64,000 nucleotides of DNA from the NCBI RefSeq assembly GCF_003614925.1, contig NZ_QYLP01000098.1, positions 20,928 through 84,927 on the forward strand, given 5' to 3'. Each line of letters opens with the position of its first letter. Position 1 is the first letter of the stretch. The stretch is from Arthrobacter celericrescens. GTDB lineage: Bacteria; Actinomycetota; Actinomycetes; Actinomycetales; Micrococcaceae. The notes under the pieces are model-generated. The model was not told the origin of the DNA. It saw nothing but the letters and a program-made list of their open reading frames with translations, and did not search any database. Of the stretch, positions 8,051 to 15,458 are shown piece after piece. Both the position numbers and the translations under genes were made by a program.

Positions 8051-8110
8051 ATGACTAAGCGTTGGTATGCGTATTTTTCGTTGGCTCTGGAGGGGCCCGC
8101 GTCTAACTGA
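8051..8110 (+). CDS. Aromatic amino acid leader peptide (attenuator), 19 residues
   Basis: A 20-codon frame reads MTKRWYAYFSLALEGPASN. It has Trp, Tyr, Tyr and Phe within five codons (residues 5-9), the hallmark of a leader peptide that senses charged aromatic tRNAs by ribosome stalling. It lies 112 bases before DAHP synthase, the entry enzyme of aromatic synthesis. Its 3' codons (TTGGCTCTGGAGG, 8081-8093) can pair with CCTTCAGAGCCAA at 8126-8138, and a second hairpin follows. Comparable leader peptides before DAHP synthase genes have been described in Corynebacterium. Translation and regulation here are inferred. Confidence 0.75.
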   Translation: MTKRWYAYFSLALEGPASN

Positions 8111-8163
8111 CACGCATCCAACTAACCTTCAGAGCCAACAGGGCAGAGATGATTCTCTGCCCT
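8081..8163 (+). promoter_or_regulatory. RNA hairpins of the aro attenuator
   Basis: Stem 1 pairs 8081-8093 with 8126-8138 (12 of 13 pairs) and includes the last third of the leader frame. Stem 2 is a perfect 9-bp hairpin, AGGGCAGAG (8140-8148) with CTCTGCCCT (8155-8163), loop of six. A ribosome stalled at the Trp/Tyr/Phe codons would leave the left arm of stem 1 free, whereas one ending at the stop codon (8108-8110) would cover it. Stem 2 lacks a clear T tract, so which hairpin terminates is not settled. Confidence 0.65.
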
Positions 8164-8222
8164 TCGCCATATCCGGCGGGTTCTGATGAGGGCCCGCTCC
8201 GCCCCCGGAACAGGACCCGAAA

Positions 8223-9365
8223 ATGACCAGCATTGCCGAAAACCCCGCCGCACTCGACGCCAGCCAGGTCGCACCTGCGGACCGCTCGACGTCGAACTTG
8301 CGGGTCAGCCGCTTCGAACCGCTCCCTGCACCGCAGGAAGTCATCGCGGAACTGCCGCTTGGCGCGAAGGCCGCGGCCGTCGTCGAACGCGGCCGTGACG
8401 AAATCCGGGCGATCATGGACGGCGTCGACGACCGCCTGCTGGTGATCGTCGGCCCTTGCTCCATCCACGACCCCAAGGCCGGCCTGGAATACGCCCGCCG
8501 CTTGGTCAGCCAGGCCGAAAAGCACAAGGAAGACCTCCTGGTGGTCATGCGTGCCTACTTCGAAAAGCCGCGCACCACGGTGGGCTGGAAGGGCCTTATC
8601 AACGATCCGCACCTGGACGGCAGCCACGACATCGCCTCGGGCCTGCGCGCCGCCCGCGGTTTCCTCCAACAGGTCACCGAGCTCGGCCTGCCCACCGCCA
8701 CGGAATTCCTCGAGCCGATCAGCCCGCAGTACATGGCGGACCTGGTGGCCTGGGGCGCCATCGGCGCCCGCACCACTGAAAGCCAGATCCACCGCCAGCT
8801 TGCCTCCGGCCTGTCCATGCCGATCGGCTTCAAGAACGGCACCGACGGCGACCTGCAGGTGGCCATCGACGCCTGCGGTGCCGCTGCAGCCCAGCAGGCG
8901 TTCCTCGGCATTGACGGCGACGGCCGCGCCGCCCTGGTGGCCACCGCCGGGAACCCCGACACGCATGTGATCCTGCGCGGCGGCCGCAAAGGCCCCAACT
9001 ACTCCGCGGACGACGTCGCTGCCGCGTCCGAAAAGCTGTCCGCCAAGGGTCTGAACCCGCGGCTGATCGTCGACGCGAGCCACGCCAACAGCGGCAAGAG
9101 CCACCACCGCCAGGCCGAGGTCGCGCTGGAAATCGGTGCCCAGCTGGAGGCCGATCCCGCCTCTCCGGTTGCCGGCGTCATGCTGGAGAGCTTCCTGGTG
9201 GGCGGCGCCCAGAACCTCGACGTCGCGCTTCAGCTCGCGGGGGAGCAGGAGCTCGTCTACGGCCAAAGCGTCACCGACGCCTGCATGGAATGGGACGTCA
9301 CCGCATCCGTGCTCGAGCAGCTCGCGGCATCCGCCCGGAAGCGCCGCGAGGCCACCGCCGTGTGA
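8223..9365 (+). CDS. aroG: 3-deoxy-7-phosphoheptulonate (DAHP) synthase, class I
   Basis: 380 residues of the class I alpha (AroF/G/H-like) family. It joins phosphoenolpyruvate and erythrose 4-phosphate in the first step of the shikimate pathway. Motifs are VGPCSIHD at about 76-83 (metal-binding Cys), GFKNGTDGD near 200, and DASHANSGKSHHRQ near 285 with the metal His. The N-terminal 30 residues are variable, as expected for the allosteric part. The gene follows a leader frame rich in aromatic codons, suggesting transcript attenuation by aromatic amino acid supply. The paralogue letter (F, G or H) cannot be assigned from sequence; aroG is used for the family. Confidence 0.92.
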   Translation: MTSIAENPAALDASQVAPADRSTSNLRVSRFEPLPAPQEVIAELPLGAKAAAVVERGRDEIRAIMDGVDDRLLVIVGPCSIHDPKAGLEYARRLVSQAEKHKEDLLVVMRAYFEKPRTTVGWKGLINDPHLDGSHDIASGLRAARGFLQQVTELGLPTATEFLEPISPQYMADLVAWGAIGARTTESQIHRQLASGLSMPIGFKNGTDGDLQVAIDACGAAAAQQAFLGIDGDGRAALVATAGNPDTHVILRGGRKGPNYSADDVAAASEKLSAKGLNPRLIVDASHANSGKSHHRQAEVALEIGAQLEADPASPVAGVMLESFLVGGAQNLDVALQLAGEQELVYGQSVTDACMEWDVTASVLEQLAASARKRREATAV

Positions 9366-9511
9366 CCACGAATGTAGCGTCCGGGACTTTCACATTGGCC
9401 TCAGCAGCCTCTAAAGTATCTAGCACATGGTTGTGATGGCTCAGCATCGGAACGCCGCAGTCATGCGCGCTGGGGTTGTCCTTGTCAGCTGAGAGCAAAG
9501 GAATATGGAGA

Positions 9512-9724
9512 ATGTCCGCAGAGACCAACTTCTCGAATGCGCGATTCATGACCGTGGCCGAAGTGGCCGAGGTTCTCCGGGTTTCCAAAATGACCGTGTA
9601 CCGCCTGGTCCACTCCGGCGAAATGCCGGCCGTCCGTTTTGGTCGGTCATTCCGGGTCCCTGAGGAAGCCGTTGCCCAGTACCTCAAGGGTGCCGTGGTG
9701 GATGGCCGCTCGGAGAGTGCCTAG
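9512..9724 (+). CDS. Excisionase-family helix-turn-helix protein
   Basis: A 70-residue protein consisting almost only of a MerR/excisionase-type winged helix: FMTVAEVAEVLRVSKMTVYR, then LVHSGEMPAVRFGRSFRVPEEAV. The ATG at 9512 was chosen over an upstream TTG because AAAGGA precedes it by nine bases. The protein resembles mycobacterial Rv0500A and Streptomyces BldC-type single-domain regulators, not phage excisionases. As in mycobacteria, the next gene is the bS22 micro-gene. The DNA target is unknown. Confidence 0.85.
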   Translation: MSAETNFSNARFMTVAEVAEVLRVSKMTVYRLVHSGEMPAVRFGRSFRVPEEAVAQYLKGAVVDGRSESA

Positions 9725-9888
9725 CCTTTTCGTCCATGGGCCCCACTGGGTCCACGGTCATTGGGTGCCCCTGTGAGGCGGTACCCTGTTAAGGAACGTT
9801 TTACGTCACTGTAAGAATCCGTCTGTTGCGGGGCCTTCACCGGCCCCGTCCGGCAGGCGGGAACTTCACTTATTTGTAAGGAACTTTC

Positions 9889-9987
9889 GTGGGTTCAGTT
9901 ATCAAGAAGCGCCGCAAGCGTATGGCCAAGAAGAAGCACCGCAAGTTGCTTCGTAAGACCCGCCACCAGCGTCGCAATAAGAAGTAG
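9889..9987 (+). CDS. bS22-like small ribosomal protein (AURKAIP1/COX24 domain), 32 residues
   Basis: A 33-codon gene with GTG start and good ribosome site (TAAGGA). The product is MGSVIKKRRKRMAKKKHRK followed by LLRKTRHQRRNKK; more than half of it is Lys/Arg. This matches the AURKAIP1/COX24-domain family, found as protein bS22 near the decoding centre of actinobacterial 30S subunits. A strong terminator follows. Gene order HTH protein, bS22, HAD phosphatase mirrors Mycobacterium Rv0500A, Rv0500B, Rv0505c. Confidence 0.9.
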   Translation: MGSVIKKRRKRMAKKKHRKLLRKTRHQRRNKK

Positions 9988-10006
9988 AAATACTTCGCAG
10001 TGCGTG

Positions 10007-10041
10007 AATGCCCGTTGCCTTTCGAGGTGGCGGGCATTTTT
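10007..10041 (+). terminator. Rho-independent terminator after bS22
   Basis: AATGCCCG...CGGGCATT stem with further CC/GG pairing inside and a run of five T ending at 10041, beginning about 20 bases after the bS22 stop. Confidence 0.85.
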
Positions 10042-10069
10042 GCGTTCCCGATGGGATCCAGGGGAGGCG

Positions 10070-10888
10070 TCAGACCCTGGGGCCGCGGAACTTGCTGAAG
10101 CCGCGCCACAGGCCGTAGACGGCACCGCCCACAGTGGCGGCCTTCAGGCCCAGGGTCGCAGCGCGGCGGCCCGAACGAAAGTCGTACACGGGCCAGTTGT
10201 TTTCGCGGGCGTGGCGGCGCAGGGCGGCGTCGGGATTGATGCACACCGGATGGCCCACCAGGGTGAGCAGCGGAATGTCGTTGTGGGAATCGCTGTACGC
10301 CCAGCAGCGCTGCAGGTCCAGGCCTTCCTCGTCCGCCACCTGCTGGACGGCAACGGCCTTCGCCGGTCCGTGCAGGATGTCGCCCACGAGCCGGCCGGTG
10401 TAGGCGCCGTCCTCGATTTCGCCCACCGTGCCCAGTGCGCCGGTCAGGCCCAGCCGGGTGGCAATCACCTTTGCGACCTCGACCGGAGTCGCGGTCACCA
10501 GCCAGACCTTGCGGCCGACCCTGAGGTGCTGCTCGGCCAGCGCCTTCGTGCCCGGCCAGATCCGTGACTCGATCATCTCGTCGTAGACCTCTTCGCCCAG
10601 TTCGTGGACCTCGGAGACCTTGATTCCGGCGGCCAGGGTCAGGGCAGAATCGCGGACCGCGTGCACGTCGTCCATGTTCTCCCCGCGGAGGACGAACTTG
10701 AACTGCTTCCACGCGAAGCCCGCAGCCTGGGACAAGGTGAAGGCCTTGCGTTCGTACATTTTCCGGGCCACATGGAAGAGGCTCGCGCCCCGCATCAAGG
10801 TGTTGTCGACGTCGAAGAATGCGGCTTCGCCGTGTTGCTGCTTCACAGCCGGCGCGGTGGCCACAGCGGCGGTCTTCTCGTCGGGCAT
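10070..10888 (-). CDS. HAD-IB family phosphatase (SerB1-like)
   Basis: 272 residues. HAD motif I FFDVDNTLMRG gives nucleophile Asp26 and acid/base Asp28; motif II is VTATPVEVA with Thr; motif IV is YSDSHNDIPLL. The C-terminal 30 residues are basic and hydrophobic (AATVGGAVYGLWRGFSKFR). HAD-IB proteins dephosphorylate small metabolites such as phosphoserine; this branch is also close to CDP-diacylglycerol-linked phosphatases, so the substrate is uncertain. Position beside bS22 equals that of mycobacterial serB1 (Rv0505c). Confidence 0.88.
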   Translation of the reverse strand: MPDEKTAAVATAPAVKQQHGEAAFFDVDNTLMRGASLFHVARKMYERKAFTLSQAAGFAWKQFKFVLRGENMDDVHAVRDSALTLAAGIKVSEVHELGEEVYDEMIESRIWPGTKALAEQHLRVGRKVWLVTATPVEVAKVIATRLGLTGALGTVGEIEDGAYTGRLVGDILHGPAKAVAVQQVADEEGLDLQRCWAYSDSHNDIPLLTLVGHPVCINPDAALRRHARENNWPVYDFRSGRRAATLGLKAATVGGAVYGLWRGFSKFRGPRV

Positions 10889-10994
10889 GCCATGAGTCTA
10901 GTCAATTGCCCCGCCCGGCGCCGTGCCGCGCCGTGAGCATGAACCCGCGCCGTGCGCTTCGACGCCGCCCCGCGGCTCGGGATACCGTGGAAAC

Positions 10995-11249
10995 ATGCCG
11001 ATTCCCGACGTCGTCCTCCTCACCAAACCCGACTGCCACCTCTGCGCTGCGGCGCGGGACGCCGTCGAACGCGTTGCGTCCGGGCTGGGGCTGCCGTGGC
11101 GCGAGACCTCCATCGAAGGCGATCCCGAACTGAGCGAACGTTACGCCGAAGAGATCCCGGTGGTGCTGGTGGACGGCATCCAGCGGGACTTCTGGAAGAT
11201 CGACGAAGTGCGGCTCACCAGGGTGCTGCAGAAGGCAATGGCATCCTGA
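10995..11249 (+). CDS. Glutaredoxin/thioredoxin-like small protein
   Basis: 84 residues with a thioredoxin fold: strand VVLLTKPDCHLCAAARDAV with a CHLC redox motif (Cys16-Cys19), followed by EEIPVVLVDG with the cis-Pro. The CxxC centre suits thiol-disulfide exchange in the cytoplasm. The ATG at 10995 was chosen because longer frames upstream lack homologous sequence. It is followed at 78 bases by rex, as in Streptomyces and mycobacteria (Rv0508-like), linking it to redox control. A TACCGT element ends six bases before the ATG, so the transcript may be leaderless. Confidence 0.82.
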   Translation: MPIPDVVLLTKPDCHLCAAARDAVERVASGLGLPWRETSIEGDPELSERYAEEIPVVLVDGIQRDFWKIDEVRLTRVLQKAMAS

Positions 11250-11327
11250 GTGTGACTCCGGTGGCTTTGTTGACTCCGGGCGGCCCGCAATAGAGTGGGA
11301 CAACAAAGCAACACAATGGAGACAACC

Positions 11328-12023
11328 GTGACTGCGCTGGAACCATCCGCCGAGCCCGCGCCGGGCGAGCAGGATACTGCTGCCAAGCAGATCCCGCCCG
11401 CAGCCGTGGCCCGGATGACGCTCTACCTGCGCGCCCTCAACTCCCTCCTCGGCGAAGGAGTGGAACGGGTCTCCTCCGAGGCGCTGGCCGAGGCCTCGGG
11501 CGTCAGTTCCTCCACCCTGCGCAAGGACCTTTCCTACGTGGGCTCCTACGGGACGCGCGGCGTGGGCTACGAGGTGCAGTACCTAAGCCGCCACATCGCC
11601 GCCGCGCTGGGGCTCACCCACGACTGGAAAGTTGCGATTGTCGGGGCCGGAAACCTCGGCAAGGCCCTGGCCAGGTACGGCGGTTTCCAGTCGCGCGGCT
11701 TCGACGTAGTGGCCATCCTCGACGCCGACCCTATGGTGGTCGGCAATGAAGTCGGCTGGCTGCGGGTCAGCGACGCAGCCAACCTCGAGCAGGTGCTGCA
11801 GCGCACCGGGACCAACATGGTGGTCCTGGCCCTGCCGGCCGCCGTGGCACAGGACGTGTGCAACCGCGTGATCAAGGCCGGAATCCGCAGCATCCTCAGT
11901 TTCGCGCCGGTGCTTTTGCAGGTCCCGCCGCACGTCAACCTGCGGAAGGTGGACATGGCCACCGAACTGCAGATCCTCGCCTACCACGCACAACGGGCGC
12001 AGACCCCGGGCCAAGCCGTCTGA
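11328..12023 (+). CDS. rex: Redox-sensing transcriptional repressor Rex
   Basis: 231 residues. A winged helix (about 15-75; VSSEALAEASGVSSSTLRKD and GSYGTRGVGYEV) is followed by a Rossmann domain with IVGAGNLGKALARYGGF for NAD(H). Rex senses the NADH/NAD+ ratio and represses respiratory genes when NADH is low. The GTG at 11328 has GGAG seven bases upstream; ATG at 11316 and GTG at 11295 are longer options without better ribosome sites. It precedes the cytochrome c maturation and menaquinone block, but I did not find a clear TTGTGNNNNNNNNCACAA operator nearby. Confidence 0.9.
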   Translation: MTALEPSAEPAPGEQDTAAKQIPPAAVARMTLYLRALNSLLGEGVERVSSEALAEASGVSSSTLRKDLSYVGSYGTRGVGYEVQYLSRHIAAALGLTHDWKVAIVGAGNLGKALARYGGFQSRGFDVVAILDADPMVVGNEVGWLRVSDAANLEQVLQRTGTNMVVLALPAAVAQDVCNRVIKAGIRSILSFAPVLLQVPPHVNLRKVDMATELQILAYHAQRAQTPGQAV

Positions 12024-12088
12024 TAACTGCCCGACGGCGGCCGGGACTGCGCCCGTTGTTTGTTGCGGTGTGTTTCCCCGCAGCAGGA

Positions 12089-12976
12089 CTAGCGTCCGTA
12101 GGGACCCTGGCCGTAGGGGTTCGCGAAAGGCTGCGTCTTACGGAAGTACGGGGCTGACCCCGGCAGGTAGAGCAGCACGATCGCGCCGACGCCGAGCAGG
12201 ATGGAGATCGTGCCGAGGCCGATCTGGCTCAGGCCAAGCAGCGAGATCGCGGCGAAGATGGTTCCGAGGATCCGGGCCCAGTTCTTGCCCCTGCGGACGT
12301 TGAACGCCACCAAGGCATAGAGGCCCGCGAAGATCACGGAGAAGATGACCACCATGGTGGCCATTATTCCGCGGAAGCTCTCCATGTCGATGCCCGGGTT
12401 GTTGGTCCCCTGGGCCCTCATGGCCTCGTCCATCATGCTGGTGAAATCGGGCGAATTGATCGCGGCAAGTGCAAACGGGATGCCGATCAGGGTCAGCACA
12501 CCGGCGGCAAGGATGAGCCAGAACGAGATGTTGACCAACGGGGGAACACCAGACGTTGTGGCAGGCTGCTGGCTGGGCCATGCACCCTGTCCATACGGGG
12601 ACTGGCCATATGGTGACTGGCCGAACTGCTGGCCGCCCTGGTTGTATTGGCCGCCCTGACCGCCGTACTGGCCCTGACCGCCGTACTGGGGAGCGGACGG
12701 CTGCTGGCCGTACTGTGCGCCCTGGCCATACTGAGCACCCTCGCCGTATTGAGGTGCTCCCTGCCCGTACTGCGGGGCCTGACCGAATTGCGGTGCATTT
12801 TGGCCGTACTGCGGCGCCGAGGGCTGCTGCCCGTACTGTGCACCCTCGCCGTATTGGGGTGCTCCCTGCCCGTACTGCGGTTCTGCCGGCTGCCCGTACT
12901 TTGGCGGCTCGGGCGTGCCCTGCTGGGAATCGCCGTTTTCACCGGAGTTGGCGGGCGGGTATGGAGGGTTGCTCAT
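12089..12976 (-). CDS. Membrane protein with Tyr/Gly/Gln-rich N-terminal repeats
   Basis: 295 residues. The first about 160 residues are low-complexity, built from short units such as QYGQGAPQYGEGAQ and PSAPQYGQ, with NQGGQQFGQSPYGQ near the end. The C-terminal part has four membrane segments (NISFWLILAAGVLTLIGIPF, MATMVVIFSVIFAGLYALVA, and two more) ahead of a short Pro/Tyr tail. No enzymatic motif is seen. Proteins of this layout are common in Micrococcaceae and unnamed. The ATG at 12976 has AAAGGA upstream. Its neighbour at 13173-13835 has the same layout, which suggests paralogues. Confidence 0.8.
   Translation of the reverse strand: MSNPPYPPANSGENGDSQQGTPEPPKYGQPAEPQYGQGAPQYGEGAQYGQQPSAPQYGQNAPQFGQAPQYGQGAPQYGEGAQYGQGAQYGQQPSAPQYGGQGQYGGQGGQYNQGGQQFGQSPYGQSPYGQGAWPSQQPATTSGVPPLVNISFWLILAAGVLTLIGIPFALAAINSPDFTSMMDEAMRAQGTNNPGIDMESFRGIMATMVVIFSVIFAGLYALVAFNVRRGKNWARILGTIFAAISLLGLSQIGLGTISILLGVGAIVLLYLPGSAPYFRKTQPFANPYGQGPYGR
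12585..12905. repeat. Tandem short repeats encoding YGQ/YGE-rich region
   Basis: Degenerate repeats of about 12-24 bases (GCCGTACTG and relatives) occur across this interval. They lie in frame inside the membrane-protein gene and encode the Tyr-Gly-Gln units, so the repeat is coding and prone to length change. Confidence 0.7.
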
Positions 12977-13109
12977 GGCATTCCTTTGCATGGTCGACTG
13001 CGGTTCGGCTGCCGGGCCAGCAAATACCACTGCCCCCAGCTTTGCTAGTTCCACCGTACCCCGGCCCCGGGCCGCGGAGCCCGATTCCCAGCGGATTTCC
13101 GGCAACGGA

Positions 13110-13142
13110 AAGGCCGCGGGGTCCGGTGGACGCCGCGGCCTT
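13110..13142 (-). terminator. Terminator of the 13173-13835 gene
   Basis: Perfect 10-bp stem AAGGCCGCGG / CCGCGGCCTT (13110-13119, 13133-13142), 13-base loop, 31 bases downstream of the stop of the minus-strand gene. Confidence 0.65.
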
Positions 13143-13172
13143 CGGGCAAGCACTGTCCCTATGTGGACGGGT

Positions 13173-13835
13173 TTATGCGAAATGCTTCTGCGACTCCGGA
13201 AGCCACATCAGCACACCGGCCGCCACCGCGACCGCGGAGCCAATGAAGCCCAGGTTCAGGGTGACCAGTTGGAGTAGCAGCGAAATCACGGCAAGTCCGG
13301 CCAGGATGCTCAGCACCAGGCGTGCCCACCGGGCGCCTTCCTTGAGCCGGATCGCGATGAAGATGTACAGGGCAGCGAAGATCAGGCTGAATACGAAGCC
13401 TACGATGCCGGGGCCGACGAGAAGCTCACCGAAGTAGCCGCGGAGCGCGAAGATGTTGATCAGGCTTGCCACAACGCCAAGGGCGGCTGCGCCGACCCAG
13501 AGCCAGTAGGACAAAGTCAGCTGCTGCGGAACGCCGGTGGTGTCGCGGAAGCGTTGGGCGATGTTGTTGAAGTCAAGGCCGAAAGTGTTCCGGGCCGGAG
13601 CCGCGTATCCCAAGCCGGCGGGCGGAGCATTGTTCGCTCCGGCGGTGGGCATGCCGTACCCCGGAGGCGGTGCCTGGTAGCCGGGTGCCTGGTACCCGGG
13701 AGCTTGGTAACCCGGCGCCTGGTAGTTGGGTGGTTGCGGTGCGCCCTGCGGGGGCTGGTAGCCGGCGGGAGGAACATCGCCGGAGGGCGGAGGTTGTGAG
13801 CCTGGCTGCTGAGGAACTTCGTTTGGGTTACTCAT
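13173..13835 (-). CDS. Membrane protein with Pro/Gln/Tyr-rich N-terminal repeats
   Basis: 220 residues. Residues 1 to about 85 are Pro-rich with the unit APGYQ repeated in tandem (NYQAPGYQAPGYQAPGYQAP) and no charged core. The rest holds four membrane helices (QLTLSYWLWVGAAALGVVAS, VGPGIVGFVFSLIFAALYIF, and two more). Layout matches the neighbouring 12089-12976 product. No function is known to me; cytoplasmic Pro/Tyr-rich tails could act as interaction or phase-separating segments. The ATG at 13835 begins MSNPNEVPQQPG, similar to MSNPPYPPANSG of the neighbour, supporting the start. Confidence 0.8.
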   Translation of the reverse strand: MSNPNEVPQQPGSQPPPSGDVPPAGYQPPQGAPQPPNYQAPGYQAPGYQAPGYQAPPPGYGMPTAGANNAPPAGLGYAAPARNTFGLDFNNIAQRFRDTTGVPQQLTLSYWLWVGAAALGVVASLINIFALRGYFGELLVGPGIVGFVFSLIFAALYIFIAIRLKEGARWARLVLSILAGLAVISLLLQLVTLNLGFIGSAVAVAAGVLMWLPESQKHFA

Positions 13836-13970
13836 GGCATCACTGTAGACCTGAGGTTGAAGGTTTCCTAGGAAATTTTCGGCGAACTCCCGGCCTTCAC
13901 GCGGCCTCGTGGTGAATGCTCCAGCGGGTGGATTCACGGCATGGATGCCCGTCCGGAGGGCGGCAACGAA

Positions 13971-14026
13971 AAGCGGCGCTGCCCGGCGGTAGCGGAGATC
14001 CGCGTACCTTCCGGGAAGCGCCGCTT
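13971..14026 (-). terminator. Possible terminator after YceI gene
   Basis: AAGCGGCGC (13971-13979) pairs perfectly with GCGCCGCTT (14018-14026) across a 38-base loop, starting 18 bases past the yceI-like stop. Confidence 0.45.
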
Positions 14027-14044
14027 CCGGGAACTGCGGGAGAC

Positions 14045-14593
14045 TCAGGCGGCGGGGGCGATGAAGGCCAGTTCGAGGTTGATGACAACCTTGTCGCTGA
14101 CCAGCACGCCGCCGGCTTCCAGTACGGCGTTCCAGGTCAGGCCGAATTCCTTGCGGCTGATGGTGGTCTCGCCCGAGAGTCCGGCGCGGGTGTTGCCGAA
14201 GGGGTCCACTGCGACGCCGTTGAATTCGGTCTCGATGGCGACCTCCTTGGTGACGCCCTTGATGGTCAGGTCGCCCACCAGGTCGAAGCTGTCGCCGTTG
14301 GCCTTGATGTGGCGGGACACGAAGTTGATCTCCGGGAACTTCTCGACGTCGAAGAAGTCCTCGCCCTTGACGTGGCCGTCGCGGTTGACGTCGCCGGAGT
14401 CGAAGCTGGCGGTCTGGATGGTGGCGTTGACCTTGGAGTCGGCCAGGTGGTCCGCCAGTTCCAGGGTGGCCTCGGCTTCGGTGAACTGGCCGCGGACCTT
14501 GCTGATGCCGGCGTGGCGGACGGTGAAGCCGATTTCGCTGTGCGAGTTGTCGAGGGTCCAGGTACCGGTGGTGACGTTGGCGGGGAGGGTCAT
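14045..14593 (-). CDS. YceI family protein
   Basis: 182 residues with the YceI beta-barrel pattern: GTWTLDNSHSEIGFTVRH at the N-terminus, VKGEDFFDVEKFPEINFVS in the middle and GLTWNAVLEAGGVLVSDKV near the end. YceI proteins are lipocalin-like and bind long polyisoprenoids such as quinones. There is no signal peptide, so this one is cytoplasmic. AAGGAGAACGCC before the ATG is a strong ribosome site. A link to the menaquinone genes nearby is only a suggestion. Confidence 0.9.
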   Translation of the reverse strand: MTLPANVTTGTWTLDNSHSEIGFTVRHAGISKVRGQFTEAEATLELADHLADSKVNATIQTASFDSGDVNRDGHVKGEDFFDVEKFPEINFVSRHIKANGDSFDLVGDLTIKGVTKEVAIETEFNGVAVDPFGNTRAGLSGETTISRKEFGLTWNAVLEAGGVLVSDKVVINLELAFIAPAA

Positions 14594-14792
14594 GGCGTTC
14601 TCCTTGGAGTAGGTGTGGGTGGAATTCTCCGGTCGGAGGACAGTTACTTGAACAATCAACCGATCTTGCATCCAGTATAAACATGCAAATGCATCTTTTA
14701 TTCCATCTCCGGGGAACATTTTTTCCGGAACTTCAGTTCTACGTGGCGTAGAAGATTTCTGATTGCCCATCCTCTTTGAGAAACTGGTAGAC

Positions 14793-15458
14793 ATGCCCCA
14801 CGCAACTGTCCATCTGCTCCGCCATGGCGAGGTATATAACCCCGACGGCGTCCTGTATGGCAGACTGCCCGAATTCCACCTGTCCGAGCGCGGACAGGCG
14901 ATGGCGCGCGTGCTCGCCGAGCACTTCGAAGCGCGCGTCGCGGCCGGGGCAAAGATCGTCCATCTGGTGGCCTCACCGCTCACGCGTGCCCAGGAAACCG
15001 CCCAGCCGAGCTCGGACGCCCTGGGCCTGGAGATCCATACGGATCCCCGGATCATCGAGGCCGAGAACCACTTCGAGGGACTGCACGCGCGGCCCTCGGA
15101 GTTCCTGAAGCCGAAGCATTGGTTCCACTTCCGGAACCCCCTCCGCCCGTCTTGGGGCGAGCCATACACCCAGCAGGTGGCGCGCATGCGCGCCGCCATC
15201 GAGGACGCCCGGCAGCGCGCCGTCGAACTCGGGGGAGACGGTGCCGAAGCGATCCTGGTGAGCCACCAGCTGCCCATCTACGCCACCCGCCGCAGCGCCG
15301 AAGGGCGCCGGCTGTGGCATGACCCGCGCAAGCGCGAATGCACGCTGACGTCCCTGACGTCCTTGGTGTTCGACGCCGACGGCGCCCTCGTGCGGGTCGA
15401 CTACAGCGAGCCCGCGGCAGCGTTGCTGCCCGGCGCCGCAAGCACTCCCGGAGCATGA
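14793..15458 (+). CDS. Histidine phosphatase family protein
   Basis: 221 residues of the phosphoglycerate-mutase-like superfamily. LLRHGEVYNP puts the RHG motif at residues 10-12; VASPLTRAQETA holds the second phosphate-binding Arg; LVSHQLPIY near residue 155 gives the second catalytic His. It is the first gene of a run of five (phosphatase, TlpA, CcdA, ResB, CcsB) joined by overlaps, the same order as mycobacterial Rv0525-Rv0529. Substrate unknown. A TTG at 14763 would lengthen the protein by ten residues. Confidence 0.88.
   Translation: MPHATVHLLRHGEVYNPDGVLYGRLPEFHLSERGQAMARVLAEHFEARVAAGAKIVHLVASPLTRAQETAQPSSDALGLEIHTDPRIIEAENHFEGLHARPSEFLKPKHWFHFRNPLRPSWGEPYTQQVARMRAAIEDARQRAVELGGDGAEAILVSHQLPIYATRRSAEGRRLWHDPRKRECTLTSLTSLVFDADGALVRVDYSEPAAALLPGAASTPGA

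Noticed and set aside
10923..10994. Upstream extension of the glutaredoxin-like protein
   Set aside because: The extra residues are Arg/Pro-rich and overlap the promoter region; homologous sequence begins at 10995.
12585..12905. Regular short repeats, considered as a CRISPR-like array
   Set aside because: Units are short and degenerate with no spacers; they lie in frame in a gene and encode Tyr-Gly-Gln repeats.
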